64,000 bases of DNA from Gracilaria domingensis (Eukaryota; Rhodophyta; Florideophyceae; Gracilariales; Gracilariaceae): the NCBI GenBank assembly GCA_022539475.1, contig VCMS01000285.1, forward strand, positions 1 to 64,000, read 5' to 3'. The position numbers and the translations under genes were made by a program. The first letter of the stretch is position 1. Every line of letters begins with the position of its first letter. Below, piece by piece: positions 1-10,454 of this stretch. The notes under the pieces are model-generated. The model was not told the origin of the DNA, ran no database searches, and saw only the letters and a program-made list of their open reading frames with translations.

Positions 1-71
1 TAGTGCTGGTCGGTAGAACACATACGGCACTCGAGAGGAGAGGGCGGCGAAGCGCCTCATCCTCTCCGTTC

Positions 72-115
72 CTCATGTAGGGAACCAGCCCAGATGCATT
101 GGTTCCCTACTTGAG
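72..115. repeat. Imperfect hairpin with 16-bp arms
   Basis: The arms at 72-87 and 100-115 are inverted copies with one mismatch; the core GTAGGGAACCA pairs with TGGTTCCCTAC. It lies in non-coding DNA at the window edge and may be the end of a mobile element, but no partner end is visible. Confidence 0.6.
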
Positions 116-168
116 AACCTGCACCTGCAACTCTGAGCTACCTCCGCATCAAAAATCATTTAACCGTT

Positions 169-510
169 ACGCAAGCAAGAAAGTATCCATAAGTTAGCAT
201 GATCCGTGGATACATTTGAAATGCGGATGGAAGACCCCCCCCACTGACCATTGAAACAGAACTTGCGCTAGAGAAAGTCGAGGGGACCTGGTAACTCGCA
301 AAACGGAAGGAAGAAGCAGGAAAGGGATCGGTAGATTACCAAGCCCACCATATCATCGTAAACCGCGAAAGGTGTCGAAGCGAGAACTCACAAGCTAAGG
401 ACACCGTAGAGATGCCCATGCAGCAAACATACCGCAAGACGCGATAAACGAGAATCTAGCCTATATCCCAAACAAGTACCAGAATCGCCTATCCCGAACA
501 GTCAGGCAGT
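169..510. repeat. Degraded, indel-rich copy of the 593-905 sequence
   Basis: This stretch follows 593-905 almost word for word but carries a single-base insertion, deletion or substitution every 10-20 bases, including an expanded C run near 235. No reading frame survives. The density of one-base indels is unlike normal neutral decay and resembles uncorrected long-read sequence, though an old pseudogenised tandem copy is also possible. Confidence 0.7.
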
Positions 511-582
511 AAAACGACCAATTTCATTTTTCTCTCAGATCGATGATGGATCTGGAGAGATGAAATGAAATTGGTCGTTTAC
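509..582. repeat. Long inverted repeat between the two tandem copies
   Basis: The arm beginning AACGACCAATTTCAT near 513 is matched by its reverse complement ending near 580, with an imperfectly paired loop around AGATC/GATCT. The hairpin sits exactly at the junction of the two direct copies, so it may be a fold-back read artefact or a real element junction. Confidence 0.65.
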
Positions 583-646
583 CTGTATACGCAAGCAGAA
601 AGTATCCATAAGTTAGTCAATGCTCCGTTGGAAACATTGAATTGCG

Positions 647-1018
647 ATGGAACGTACCATTGATAAAGCAAAACAGAAAGTTGCGCTAGAAAAGTCGAGG
701 GACCCTAGTAACTCGCAAAAGGAAGAAGAAGAAGGAAAGGGATCGGTTAGATTACCAGCCCACCATCATCGTAAAGCGCGAAAGGTCTCGAAGCAAAACT
801 CACAAGCAACGACACCCGAGAATGCCCATGCAGCAAACATACCGCAAGATGCGATAAACGAGACAGAAACTATTTCAACCAAGTACCAGAATCGCCTATC
901 CGAACAGGCAGAGCTAGAGCCTATGGCGCAACGAAATGAACTATTGTCGCGTACTTACAGTCGTCGGTTTGGGTTACCGGGTTCCCGTTTTCACCCTTCA
1001 ACTCGTTCTATATCTTGA
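647..1018 (+). CDS. Hypothetical charged low-complexity protein
   Basis: A 123-residue ATG-started frame, rich in Lys, Glu, Ser and Arg, with an acidic EEEE run near residue 26 and a HHH run near residue 39. No signal peptide, membrane segment or known domain is visible. The first two thirds of the frame are duplicated, in decayed form, at 169-510. It could be a small host gene, a transposon accessory ORF or a chance frame; the repeat context makes a mobile-element origin the more likely reading. Confidence 0.3.
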   Translation: MERTIDKAKQKVALEKSRDPSNSQKEEEEGKGSVRLPAHHHRKARKVSKQNSQATTPENAHAANIPQDAINETETISTKYQNRLSEQAELEPMAQRNELLSRTYSRRFGLPGSRFHPSTRSIS

Positions 1019-1184
1019 ACAAATAGAAGAAGTTGAGGGTGATTAGCTTATTTCCTGCCGTTTCCATGTCGCAGAGCGCGAAGAAACGCGGTGAGGATTG
1101 GTTAGTTTAGAGCAAAGATACGTGGAAGGATATGGGAGAACGTACGAAAAGACTGCACGGAATACATCCCTGAGATACGGATGA

Positions 1185-1259
1185 CTCCGTCCTACTTTCT
1201 TCCGCCCTCTACTTTATGGAGCCTCCATAAAGTGGAGGGCGGGAAAACGTACGACGGAG
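1185..1259. repeat. Inverted repeat with 21-bp inner arms
   Basis: The inner arms near 1201-1221 and 1223-1243 are reverse complements with one or two mismatches (core CTTTATGGAG). Imperfect pairing continues outward to CTCCGTC at 1185 and GACGGAG at 1253. It lies about 370 bp before the transposase relic and could be its terminal inverted repeat, although the matching distal end was not found. Confidence 0.6.
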
Positions 1260-1624
1260 CGGAGTATAACGCGATGATATCAATGGCATGGCTCACGACG
1301 GTAACGGAAGTTCGGACGTCGGAGGCGCGGCGGCGGCGGCGAAGGATTAGATTTATTTTCTGTGCGAGATTGGACAAGTGTACAGCGTACAACGTTGGGA
1401 AACCACAGGTTTATACCAGTGGTAGATAATACGAGAAGTACACCCTTGTGTTGAGGTCGACGTGTACCTACGTTCCTTTTTGAACGAAAGCACGTGATTT
1501 AAACTCAAATATATTCTCCGTTCTGAGCAACACGTCGATATTGACTGTCGCTCGACCTCCTTCTCCCTTCGGACTCCCTTCCCTTGCAGTCTTTGTCGTC
1601 GTTTCTCGTTCATTTCTTCTTCCC

Positions 1625-3275
1625 ATGGTCTACTACTGTACACATAAGAAGCGTGGGTGCCCCTTCGTTACTCGCCGAGGAGTCTTATCTCTTCAACAGC
1701 ATGTCAACCATTGCCCGTTTCGTCTGAAAGCAGCGCTGGAAGACGACAATAGCCGGCCCATTCGGAGAAGCAAGCGTCTCAAGCTTTCCGCGCCCGCGCC
1801 CGCATCTTCCGAAACGGTCACTGCCCTTTGTCGCCTTCCCGAGCCTCCAGTGTCCGAGGACATCGTCGACCCCACTCCGTGCGCCCCTCCCATTCCGGAC
1901 ACTTCGCATTGTGTTTCTCCTTCCCCGGGTCCCGTGGCATTAGAGCGAGAACACGGAAGCAGTTCCCGCCCAGTGCCTTCTGAGGAGGCCCTTGGTGATT
2001 TGCATATGGATTATCTCACGGTTTGTCTGGCTTCAGTAGCTTCCAACCTTGGTCATCGTGAGGCGGACGAGCTAATTGGGCTACTTCGGGACCCGCGATT
2101 CTCGCAAAAGCGATTCAACGAGACCATAACCAGTTCCAAGCGCTGTACAGAACTGAAGAACGCCATTTTCGAACGATACGCCTCAAAGGACGGTTTCAAT
2201 CGCAGAACTGTCTCGCCAGAAGGATGTAAGTTCAGCGCCACCCTCTACACGAGAGACCCCGTTCAGACACTTGTGAAACAGCTCCAGTTGGCTAACAACG
2301 AAAACACATTCTTCCACCCTATACCTCAGACCCACTCCACGAAAATATCTCACCCCATGTCCGGCTCTCTCGCAAGAGACGCCACCTCAAAACTTAAGGA
2401 AATGGTCATGGGCTCTTTGGATAGTAGAATAGTGTGGTACTCCCAAGAAATAAGTTACAGTGAATCTTTCGTAGGTCTTCTGCAGGTATACACCGATAAG
2501 TCTTCAACAACTCTAAAGCAAACATCGGTTACCGCCTATCCTCTTCACCTCATATTTCCCAACTTCTCCGACGAGCTTCGCCGTAAGTGTATCCGTGATG
2601 ACCTCACAGTAGTGGCATACTTCCCTACCACACTGATCGAGGTTTCCGCATCTGAAGCAGGCGCAATGCCATTTGTTTCTAGCAAGTCTCTAGGCGAGTC
2701 CAGGATGCAAATCCTTCAAGAATCTCTCGTCAAGTCCTGGAGCCCATTCTAAATCTCACGCAGAAAGGTTTTCAGTTCATCGGGAAGACAAACTAAGTCG
2801 AGTGTGCCATCCTCTGCTTGCAAGTTATTGTGCGGATATTCCTGAGGCTAAGGACATTCTGTCCATTCTTCATGGGACCAAAACGGAAAGCCCGTGTCAT
2901 AGATGCAAAGCCCCTCGCTCATCTTTATGCAGTCCTATTCCCACCTCATTCAACGGACGTTCTCAAAAGCAAACGAAAAGTATCCGAAAGGCACACACAG
3001 CTATCCTACAACATGCACAAAAAGACGAGGCGGAAAGACGTCCCCGTCGTGCGAAAGGATATCTCAGGCGGATACTCTCAAGCGTTCTGATTACATATCT
3101 CATATTCTGTCGTTCATCGAAACCCTCTCTCGAAACCCTCTTGACCGTAGGATTGATCCAGAGGTTGTTTTTATGCAGTCTGTTGGAAACAATGAGACCT
3201 CTATTCGAAAAGTTACGCAACTTGCATCTCGGCATATTGAAGCTGATTAATACTCCAGTAATCGAGAACCTGTAG
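1625..3275 (+). pseudogene. KDZ-superfamily (Plavaka-like) transposase relic, frameshifted
   Basis: The first open segment (1625-2752; I use ATG 1625 rather than the upstream TTG) begins with a Cys/His zinc-finger-like motif (YYC...KKRGCPF...HVNHCPF) and a basic tract (RRSKRLK). It then has a region whose style (TAYPLHLIFPNF, VVAYFPT) matches Plavaka-type KDZ transposases. After a stop at 2752 a second frame (2802-3275) resumes with LASYCADIPEAKDIL and a CHRCKA zinc-knuckle-like motif, also typical of that family. The break into at least two frames, and the interrupted frames beyond 3275, mean the gene is dead. Family assignment is by pattern memory, not search. No catalytic core could be located with confidence. 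Confidence 0.55.
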
Positions 3276-4860
3276 TCAGAGCCTCTAATCCCTGCAATAG
3301 AATCATCCGCGTCACGTTCATCTCAAACGATACGTACTCAAATCCGCAACTTTACAAACGCTAATCTGTCCCCCATGCATTGCAACTTTTCTCCCAGAGG
3401 TTTACATATAGAATTTTCCACGCCGAAGAAAGGCAGGTCACTGAATGAAACCATCACCGAGGCAGATCGCCTTTGAATGATGGAGGCCAAAGCATACAAA
3501 GACCTTGACATGGTTTTCCTTTCATGAAGGAATTCTTTGAAATCTGACGGGGAGCGCACGACAGGGCCCCAATCAGAACAATTTTCTCTCAGTACTCGGA
3601 CGTCGCTTTGACTAATTATAGGTGCAATCGTGGCGCATGATGTAATAAAAGTTCTATTTCGTCTCTTCGGTGGCAGATTGGAGCCTTTAAACGCTCCTCG
3701 ACAAAGTCGTGGGCAGCAATTCATAGCTCTGGAAGTGGGACTCTGAAGTTTTATCACGGCTCTTAACGGAAGAAAAACGAACACCATTGGCAGCATTTTA
3801 CGGTATCTCCACAACACGTCGATTAATATCTTCTTGTGTATTGTTGGTGACAGGCCTTGTTAACGGGAGGTAGAGCGATACGATTTCAACATTGGAACTA
3901 TTGTCATGTGGTACCAGCTCAAGCACGCCGGGCTGAAGGATTTTCATGCCTACCATCTGTTTTGCTTTCCGCTACGACTCTCGTCGCCCCCTTGTTTCAT
4001 ACACTTTTGTAATGAATGAATGTAGCACATACGAGCTGCTACAGCCCCCGTTCTCTAATCCTGTGAGACTCATGTAGTAGTTAGCCTATCAGAACTCCAT
4101 ATAGTTATTTATAGTATTCCGTAGAGAGCTCTCTTACCCCTATAAATACGGTATTCTATGGTCGTTGCCGGCCTCCATCGTTGTTTGCCAGACCGTCACA
4201 ACGAACGAATTAAATTCAGATATATACATTGAACGCCAGAGCGAGAGCGCTCATGCTATTAGGTAATACCTTACCTTCATCATCAAAACCGATGATCGAT
4301 AGAATTTGTATCTTCACCGGAAAAAATGGTGGCCAGTATTTACGTAGCTACATACTGCCGTCACTCTGTGTCTCTGTATTTCAACCCGGCGCATTACCGC
4401 TTTCGTGCGTGCGGGTGTTGACGGGCTTCCATGGTACGTCTCTTCGCCGCTTTCAGCAGTTTAAACAGTGTAGTCTGTCAATAACTACACAAATTGTACC
4501 AAGGTCGCGTATTGTGTTAATAGTTGAGGATCAATTGGATGCAAAAATTAGTTGATTCTTCTCTGATAGATTTATACTGAGCTCGCAACAAATTATTTGC
4601 GAGAAATGCAGCCGATTGTGTTTCGGGAGGTGTGGGAACGCTACAACATGCCTCAAAATGTTTCTGTTGGAGAGGGGTTTTAGTGACGTAGACTTATGCG
4701 AGCAATCGTAGCGCTCTCCAGTCGTGCGTTTTGAAGCGCTCCTAATACTCAAGATACACCCTGATGAACGTACAGCTTTCTGCCCTCCCGCCAATCCACG
4801 TGGACAGCGGCGCAACGTGTTGGCGGGCGGGGGCATCGTACTGAGTGCGGGAAGTGTCGA
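3276..4860. other. Non-coding or decayed transposon DNA
   Basis: Both strands hold only short frames. The plus strand from 3300 to about 3830 reads as coding-like segments broken by several stops, consistent with the decayed 3' part of the transposase at 1625-3275. Nothing specific is seen from 3850 to 4860. Confidence 0.4.
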
Positions 4861-4865
4861 AGAAG

Positions 4866-5351
4866 GTGTTCTGGGAGGTCTCGGCATGGTGCCAAAATGT
4901 GACCACAACGTGCCCACGGGCGCGGGGGGGGGGTCGGTTGTGTTAGGGTGGCTACCCTAACACAACCGGACCCCCCTGTCCGCGGCCACGTTTTGGCCGG
5001 TTTTTTAAAAAATGTGCTTTTTTATGCCCGCGGACGGGGGGGTCAGGTTGTGTTAGGGTAGCTACCCTAACACGACCGGACCCCCCCACCCGCGGGCACA
5101 TTTCGGCCGATTTTTTGAAAAATGTGCGATTTTATGCCCGCGGGCGGGGGGGTCCGGTCGTGTTAGGGTAGCTACCCTAACACAACCGGACCCCCCCGCC
5201 CGCGGGCACGTTTTTGCCTCGTTCTGGTAGCGTCAACAGACCTCCCAAAACACGCAACGCAGGCAACGCCAGCCAAAACGTAACGTGCCCGCGGGCAGGG
5301 TAGTCAAGTTGTGTTAAGGTAGCGACCGTAACACAACTTGTCCTCGCCCGC
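4866..5351. repeat. Foldback array of four large palindromes (110-bp tandem unit)
   Basis: Three near-perfect palindromes have centres at about 4950, 5060 and 5170, exactly 110 bp apart. A fourth, degenerate one occupies 5291-5351. Each contains GTTAGGGTAGCTACCCTAAC flanked by GTGT/ACAC, a CCGGACC-type block and C/G tracts. The spacer repeats a GCCCGCGGGC-like block and an AT-rich stretch. An outer inverted pair, 4866-4881 and 5238-5253 (GTGTT.TGGGAGGTCT and its complement, one mismatch), encloses the first three, so the unit looks like a foldback element. The palindromes contain head-to-head TTAGGG/CCCTAA words. No protein-coding frame is involved. Confidence 0.85.
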
Positions 5352-5360
5352 TGCCAGTAC

Positions 5361-7200
5361 GACAGAATGACATTATGACATGTCTGACGATGTCCTTCTG
5401 CAACAACCTGTCCGGCCATCTTCGATGCAAGTGGATCTGCAACACGTGCTCTGGATGGGTGAAGCAGTACGGCCGTCTTCTTTTCCAAAAACGGAAAGAA
5501 CCGTTGCAAATCCAGATTAGGCGTGTAAGTCTTCAACATCTTTTGACCATTCAGGTGAACTATTCACCCGTATCGGCAACACTCAGGATTTCCTTGACTG
5601 TAGATCTTTGAAAGAAGATAGACTGCAGGCGAATGTCTGCCGTGACTAAATGCGGCGTTGTTGCGAACTGCAGAGCTTTATGCCAGTCTCTTGGTCTTCA
5701 ACTCGCGGTCGACGGCATGGCTGACGCAAACTATGCGGGGTAAGGGTTCACCCATGTATGAAGTACCCTTCATACACCCCCCCCGCTCTGCGGAGCAAGG
5801 AGCACATTGATATTAATGACTTCGCCAATATAATGAGACGTCTCGAACTTTTCGAGCTGGAAGACCGCTCATCGTCAGCAACAGAGTGAATCCATCGCGC
5901 CAGTCAGCTCCCCTGCCTACTCTCACTCTATCTCGCTGTATCAATACCTGTTATGCATCTTCCATTCACAAGTTCTATCATAAACATCCAAGTTTACTAT
6001 CCACGAAAATATTCACACAAGTCTTTGAAACCTCGGCTCCGAAACGCCACAAACGCAAATCGCTGGTGTGCAATCCCCCTGCACACATCTATCCTTACAA
6101 TATACAATAGTCAGCTATACAAATCCTATCCTTATACACCGTCCCATATACGCGTTCACAGTTCTTTGCTTCCCTAAGTCTGTTGTCTGTCCGAACACGT
6201 TCAGGATTGCGAACAAATGCCCCCTACCCCAAGCGCACTTGTCGTACTCCCAGTCTTCAAGCCTTCGGGTGTATGCTCATCATCTGACCCCCACAACGGA
6301 CCGCCATAAAAGCCTGTGCATCAGAGCGATTTCATTATTGACCTCCACGAACCTGACACAGATTATCGACCGCTGCACCTGACCGCAGCTATTCTCTTAT
6401 GCTTGAAAAGCTTCAACTATTACTGGTTCGGAAGGGATTTCGCAAAGGGTTTCAGCAATGGAGGTTTCACCACTTCGCAGTTATGCCTTATATGTCAAGA
6501 TTCATATGCAGCGCCAGTAAGTGAAGCCTCGATGTAGTACTCCTGTTCTCACATGCAAACTTCTGACGGATCATAGAAGCGTAGAATGCCACCCAGTCGC
6601 ACCGCGCCAAATCAGAGCTATCCGGTGGTCATCATATGATCGCAATGCTCCTTCCAGAGAAGCGCAATCCATTCAGAACCCGGCACGCTCAGACCCCAGA
6701 ACGAGTTTAGACAGAAAGAACATCTCGTGACACAATTAGAACTTTCGGTCGCGACAATACTCTTCATCCCCTCAAGTCGTGGCCCTGAATACCTTCCAAT
6801 CTCGAATACTACATCTCTCACATCATAGGAAACATAGCGGTCAAGTCGGTGAATTGATTCCAGGTTGGAATCAAGCTCTCCGTTGTTCCCAGATTCTGCA
6901 ATACCACCCGGTAGCACATACTGTTGTTGCAATCTTGATGCAGGTACCTGCGACATCAGCGATAGGTCAACGTTGTCCCACTCATTCGTGAGCTATAAAA
7001 CGGCAACTCACAAGCAGTCGTACGCCGCAACAGTGTGCAATTCCCAGATCGACTGTGTACTTCCATTGTACCAAAAGAACTCATACTGGCGGCTGCGAAG
7101 CTCCAGTGCAGTTGGATACAATCGACTTCCATGCTACCGGTAATCCTTTGCCAAGATTCGAAAGAACACATATGGGATCGAGTTCAACGCCATCAGCAGG
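5361..7200. other. Intergenic region without a supported gene
   Basis: Only short overlapping frames on both strands. A small hairpin (GTATGAAG/CTTCATAC) lies at 5756-5775. On the minus strand, frames at 6618-6956 and 7081-7296 look mildly coding and lie just downstream of the telobox gene's stop. They could be a missed 3' exon of that gene or decayed sequence; I cannot decide. Confidence 0.35.
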
Positions 7201-7204
7201 CACT

Positions 7205-10200
7205 TCATTTTCCCCGGACATGTGCTTCTTTTCCCCCTTCTTCTCCTTCTCCTTCCTGTCTTCGATTGTAAGCACTTCTTCGAGGACCGCTGTCAAACGA
7301 CGTCGGGTTTAGAAGATTTGCCAAACTTGCAACTGCCTCAACGCGATGTCGCCCTCCTCCTCCTGTGGTCGAGTTATCTTCATAACTCTCCTGATGAATT
7401 TCTGCCTTCCTATTCCGCATTACTCCTTTATCGCATCCAATCGGAACACTATGGCCATTTCTCATGGAAGCTTGTAACTTGCATTCAGTAGCGCCTTGAC
7501 TCTCGATGACCATTTTCTCCTGTCTCTGTGTGGATGATTTGATTCTCATCACCTTAAAGCTATTCGCTGAATGTACAAGAGGGATCATCTCTCTTGAGCT
7601 GTCACTGCTGGACGTGTTCACTGGATCGTTTTGCCCTTCAAATGATGCCCGATTGGGCATGTCCAACGTGGGATCCTCCTCGTTGCCACTGTGTGCTCTC
7701 GAAACAGCACTGGAGGGTTGTAATATCGGTGAACCTCTTCTCACCCCGTCCCTGCCATTCACAATAGTTCCAGTTTCGAGCATTCCCCGAGTAGCCTTTC
7801 CTTGATGCGCTTCGCTTCCGTTCTCGTCGTTCTCCTCTTTGAAATCGCCCTTTCGCGTAATCTCGCTTTCATTTGAGTGCATACCGCCTGCAGACATTTC
7901 GTTAATCTCTCCTACAATACTTCGCACACGACTATTTGAGTCAAGCTGTTGAACATCAGAATCTTTCTCATATAGACCAGTAAGCACCCGGCGTTCCGGG
8001 TGTCCACTGTCATCGTCACGACCGCCATAAACCGCACCATGCCCTGTGCTATTTTCAGGACTCTGATGCTCAGTGAAGTTTTCTACTGACCTTTTCAAAT
8101 TGGTGGTATGTTGATTCTCTTCCTTCGTGCGTTGCATACCACTAGGTGCCCCACGGTCTCTACTCGCACCCAGTAAATGTCCCCCGCTCTCGCTTTCTAT
8201 AATATCGCCAAGCTGACCGCTCTTAATCTTTTCATCGCGCGTAGAAAAGGTACCGAAATGCTGTCCTTGATGCTGATGTTCCTGATCCGTTGAGGGTGAT
8301 CGGAGGCGCTCCGGCGCGTAACAATCCTGTGATTCTTCCTCCAGTCGAACTTGCAACTCAATTCCCTGCTGAGGCTCTGAAAGTGCCAACGTATGACTAT
8401 CGTCACGTGCTTCGCCATCGTCCGAATGACCAACATCGGGATTGACCAGGCCGAAAGGATGATGTGAAGCCAACTGATCATCGTCAACATCATTTCCATG
8501 ATACAAATTTGACGGGTTGGGGTCAGTGTGGGGATGACTGATATGTTCGTCATCCGCGTCATCTCCATCATTGTCCAACACCTCACGAGGCACTTCTACT
8601 TGGTGCATTGAGTCTTCATTATGGATGCACTCCCCTGTGTGAACAGGGGCCGATTGTTGATCTCCCATGCCAATGTGACTGTGTTCCACACTGTTGCGAT
8701 TCATATCCTCTACTTCTGCATCTTCTTCTTCTTCCTGGCTAAAACGGCTATGCGGAGGAGAACTGGTGCGCTGATGCACATCACTATCGCCCTGTCTTGA
8801 ACTAAATTGCCCATCATGTCCAGGTGCGCGCAAATAATGATCCTGGTCATCCTCAGTCTGGTGATGGGTAAAACGGTTTTCTGAGTTTGACGACCGCAGA
8901 TTCATTTCGTCATCAAGAGATTGACCCATACCATTTCGCGGGTTCCCGCGAGAGCCTAATTCATTCTCTCGCAAATTGCGTTGTTCGGACTGCTGTGGAT
9001 GATTGGCGTTACCTCTGTGGTTTCGAACCACCTCTTCCAGTGAATGACGATTAGGCCTCGGGACATGAACTTCTCGCTGGCTCTCTGAACCGCTTTCCCT
9101 TGAGACAAAGCGAGAGTAGCGAGAATTCATATCCTGTGCAGCGCTTTCCTCATTTGGAACAGGATACACCTCATTTGTAGGTTCACTGACACTGCGCTCC
9201 TTCAAGCCATGGAGAGAACGAAAATGGTTGGAATCGGTGACAACATGTTGTGCCACAGGCTGATGACGGTACGCATGTGTCGGATGAATCGGCGCTCCAA
9301 GAATCCTTACTGGCGGTGGTCTTTCTTCACGATGCATAGCGTAGGAGCGATGACCTCCTGCCGTTGTAACCGGTGGTTCGCGAGATATATGCAGTGCGGA
9401 GGATGAGTATGCCTGAGAAACGGTATCGAAATGCTGCGGGCTTGACATTGGTACAGGATGTACCGCGCTTCCATGATGCATGACTTCTGAAGCCCGATGA
9501 TCCGCTCGAGGGCCTAGGGTGTGGTGGACATGAGGTAAAGTCCTTTCTTCGAGAGATCTGGCAAACGCGGTGTCTTGTGGTGCAGCACCATTGCCAACAA
9601 GCAACGAAGCATTGCTAGGAGTGACCAAAGATCTATGTTCCAACCGAAGTGGCATAGACATAGGTCTTGATTCCGAAGGGGTGTGCTTGGTCATTGCGGG
9701 AGACGGGTGCAAATAAAAGCCGGACAGGTTTGAACCGCGGATAGCTTCGCTCGGCTCTTGAACAGGCCTAGATCGAAGCATCTGGTGATAGCCAAACACT
9801 GGGAGATTGTCGGAAGGGTGAGTTTGTGGAAGGCTATGGTTCCTCCTTACGTCACCCATTGGGGACACAAGCTCAGGGGTAACTCGCTTCGGATTCAACA
9901 GAGACCTGTGCACCTGAGGGCGGTGAACATGAAGGGCCGGCAAACTGGGAAAAGCGAGTTTCTCAGAAACACGAGGGGTATTACGCAAGGCGATTGGATG
10001 AGGTGGTTGTGAACGGACGCGCGGAGGTGAGGCTAAAGGAGTGGAAGGCGTCGGAGTAGATTGCAATGCAGGCGAAGAAGGAACACGGTTGTCCGGCTTG
10101 TCTGAAGTCTTGTGTGATTTGGACAGATTGCGCCATTTATCCTTGAGGTCTACGCTGATTCGTACCGGGTTGAAAAGGTTGGCATTCTCTCGCAGTATGA

Positions 10201-10351
10201 CGGCCCAGCGGCCCTCACCAAATTTCTGCACGCCACAGCGAAGCGCCTCGACTTCCTGCGGGGTCCACTTGATGCGCTTCTGACGCTTGGCTTTGTTCTG
10301 ACTGACATTGCCGACGCGGCGAGCAAGAGCGGCGCGGCGTCGGCAGATCAT
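7205..10351 (-). CDS. Large Myb/SANT protein with N-terminal telobox (telomere-repeat-binding-like)
   Basis: The protein has 1048 residues from an ATG at 10351. Residues about 27-78 form a single Myb/SANT domain (KWTPQEVEAL...GRWAVIL) ending in the telobox VDLKDKWRN (residues 67-75). That motif characterises TRF/TBP-type double-stranded telomere DNA-binding proteins, so a nuclear DNA-binding role at telomeric or telobox promoter sites is the natural inference. The remaining 970 residues are hydrophilic and low in complexity (His/Ser/Pro/Arg/Glu-rich, with acidic clusters around 530-650) and probably disordered. Myb at the N-terminus recalls plant single-Myb-histone proteins rather than animal TRFs, where it is C-terminal; I see no TRFH or H1-like domain. 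The last 40 residues are Gly/Glu/Arg-rich, and another frame stays open past the stop, so the 3' end of the model is uncertain. Confidence 0.7.
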   Translation of the reverse strand: MICRRRAALARRVGNVSQNKAKRQKRIKWTPQEVEALRCGVQKFGEGRWAVILRENANLFNPVRISVDLKDKWRNLSKSHKTSDKPDNRVPSSPALQSTPTPSTPLASPPRVRSQPPHPIALRNTPRVSEKLAFPSLPALHVHRPQVHRSLLNPKRVTPELVSPMGDVRRNHSLPQTHPSDNLPVFGYHQMLRSRPVQEPSEAIRGSNLSGFYLHPSPAMTKHTPSESRPMSMPLRLEHRSLVTPSNASLLVGNGAAPQDTAFARSLEERTLPHVHHTLGPRADHRASEVMHHGSAVHPVPMSSPQHFDTVSQAYSSSALHISREPPVTTAGGHRSYAMHREERPPPVRILGAPIHPTHAYRHQPVAQHVVTDSNHFRSLHGLKERSVSEPTNEVYPVPNEESAAQDMNSRYSRFVSRESGSESQREVHVPRPNRHSLEEVVRNHRGNANHPQQSEQRNLRENELGSRGNPRNGMGQSLDDEMNLRSSNSENRFTHHQTEDDQDHYLRAPGHDGQFSSRQGDSDVHQRTSSPPHSRFSQEEEEDAEVEDMNRNSVEHSHIGMGDQQSAPVHTGECIHNEDSMHQVEVPREVLDNDGDDADDEHISHPHTDPNPSNLYHGNDVDDDQLASHHPFGLVNPDVGHSDDGEARDDSHTLALSEPQQGIELQVRLEEESQDCYAPERLRSPSTDQEHQHQGQHFGTFSTRDEKIKSGQLGDIIESESGGHLLGASRDRGAPSGMQRTKEENQHTTNLKRSVENFTEHQSPENSTGHGAVYGGRDDDSGHPERRVLTGLYEKDSDVQQLDSNSRVRSIVGEINEMSAGGMHSNESEITRKGDFKEENDENGSEAHQGKATRGMLETGTIVNGRDGVRRGSPILQPSSAVSRAHSGNEEDPTLDMPNRASFEGQNDPVNTSSSDSSREMIPLVHSANSFKVMRIKSSTQRQEKMVIESQGATECKLQASMRNGHSVPIGCDKGVMRNRKAEIHQESYEDNSTTGGGGRHRVEAVASLANLLNPTSFDSGPRRSAYNRRQEGEGEEGGKEAHVRGK

Positions 10352-10454
10352 GAAGGACTGCGGAGATCAGCACCTGAGTCGGCAGCGGCGATCACCGCCA
10401 ATAGTCAGCCAGAGGAGGCGTGGCGAGACGCCTCCGCGGTATGCGGTCCAAATG

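Noticed and set aside
4866-5351. CRISPR-like regular repeat spacing (110 bp)
   Set aside because: The repeats are themselves palindromes of 40 bp or more with near-identical spacers, in a eukaryotic context; this is a foldback or tandem repeat.
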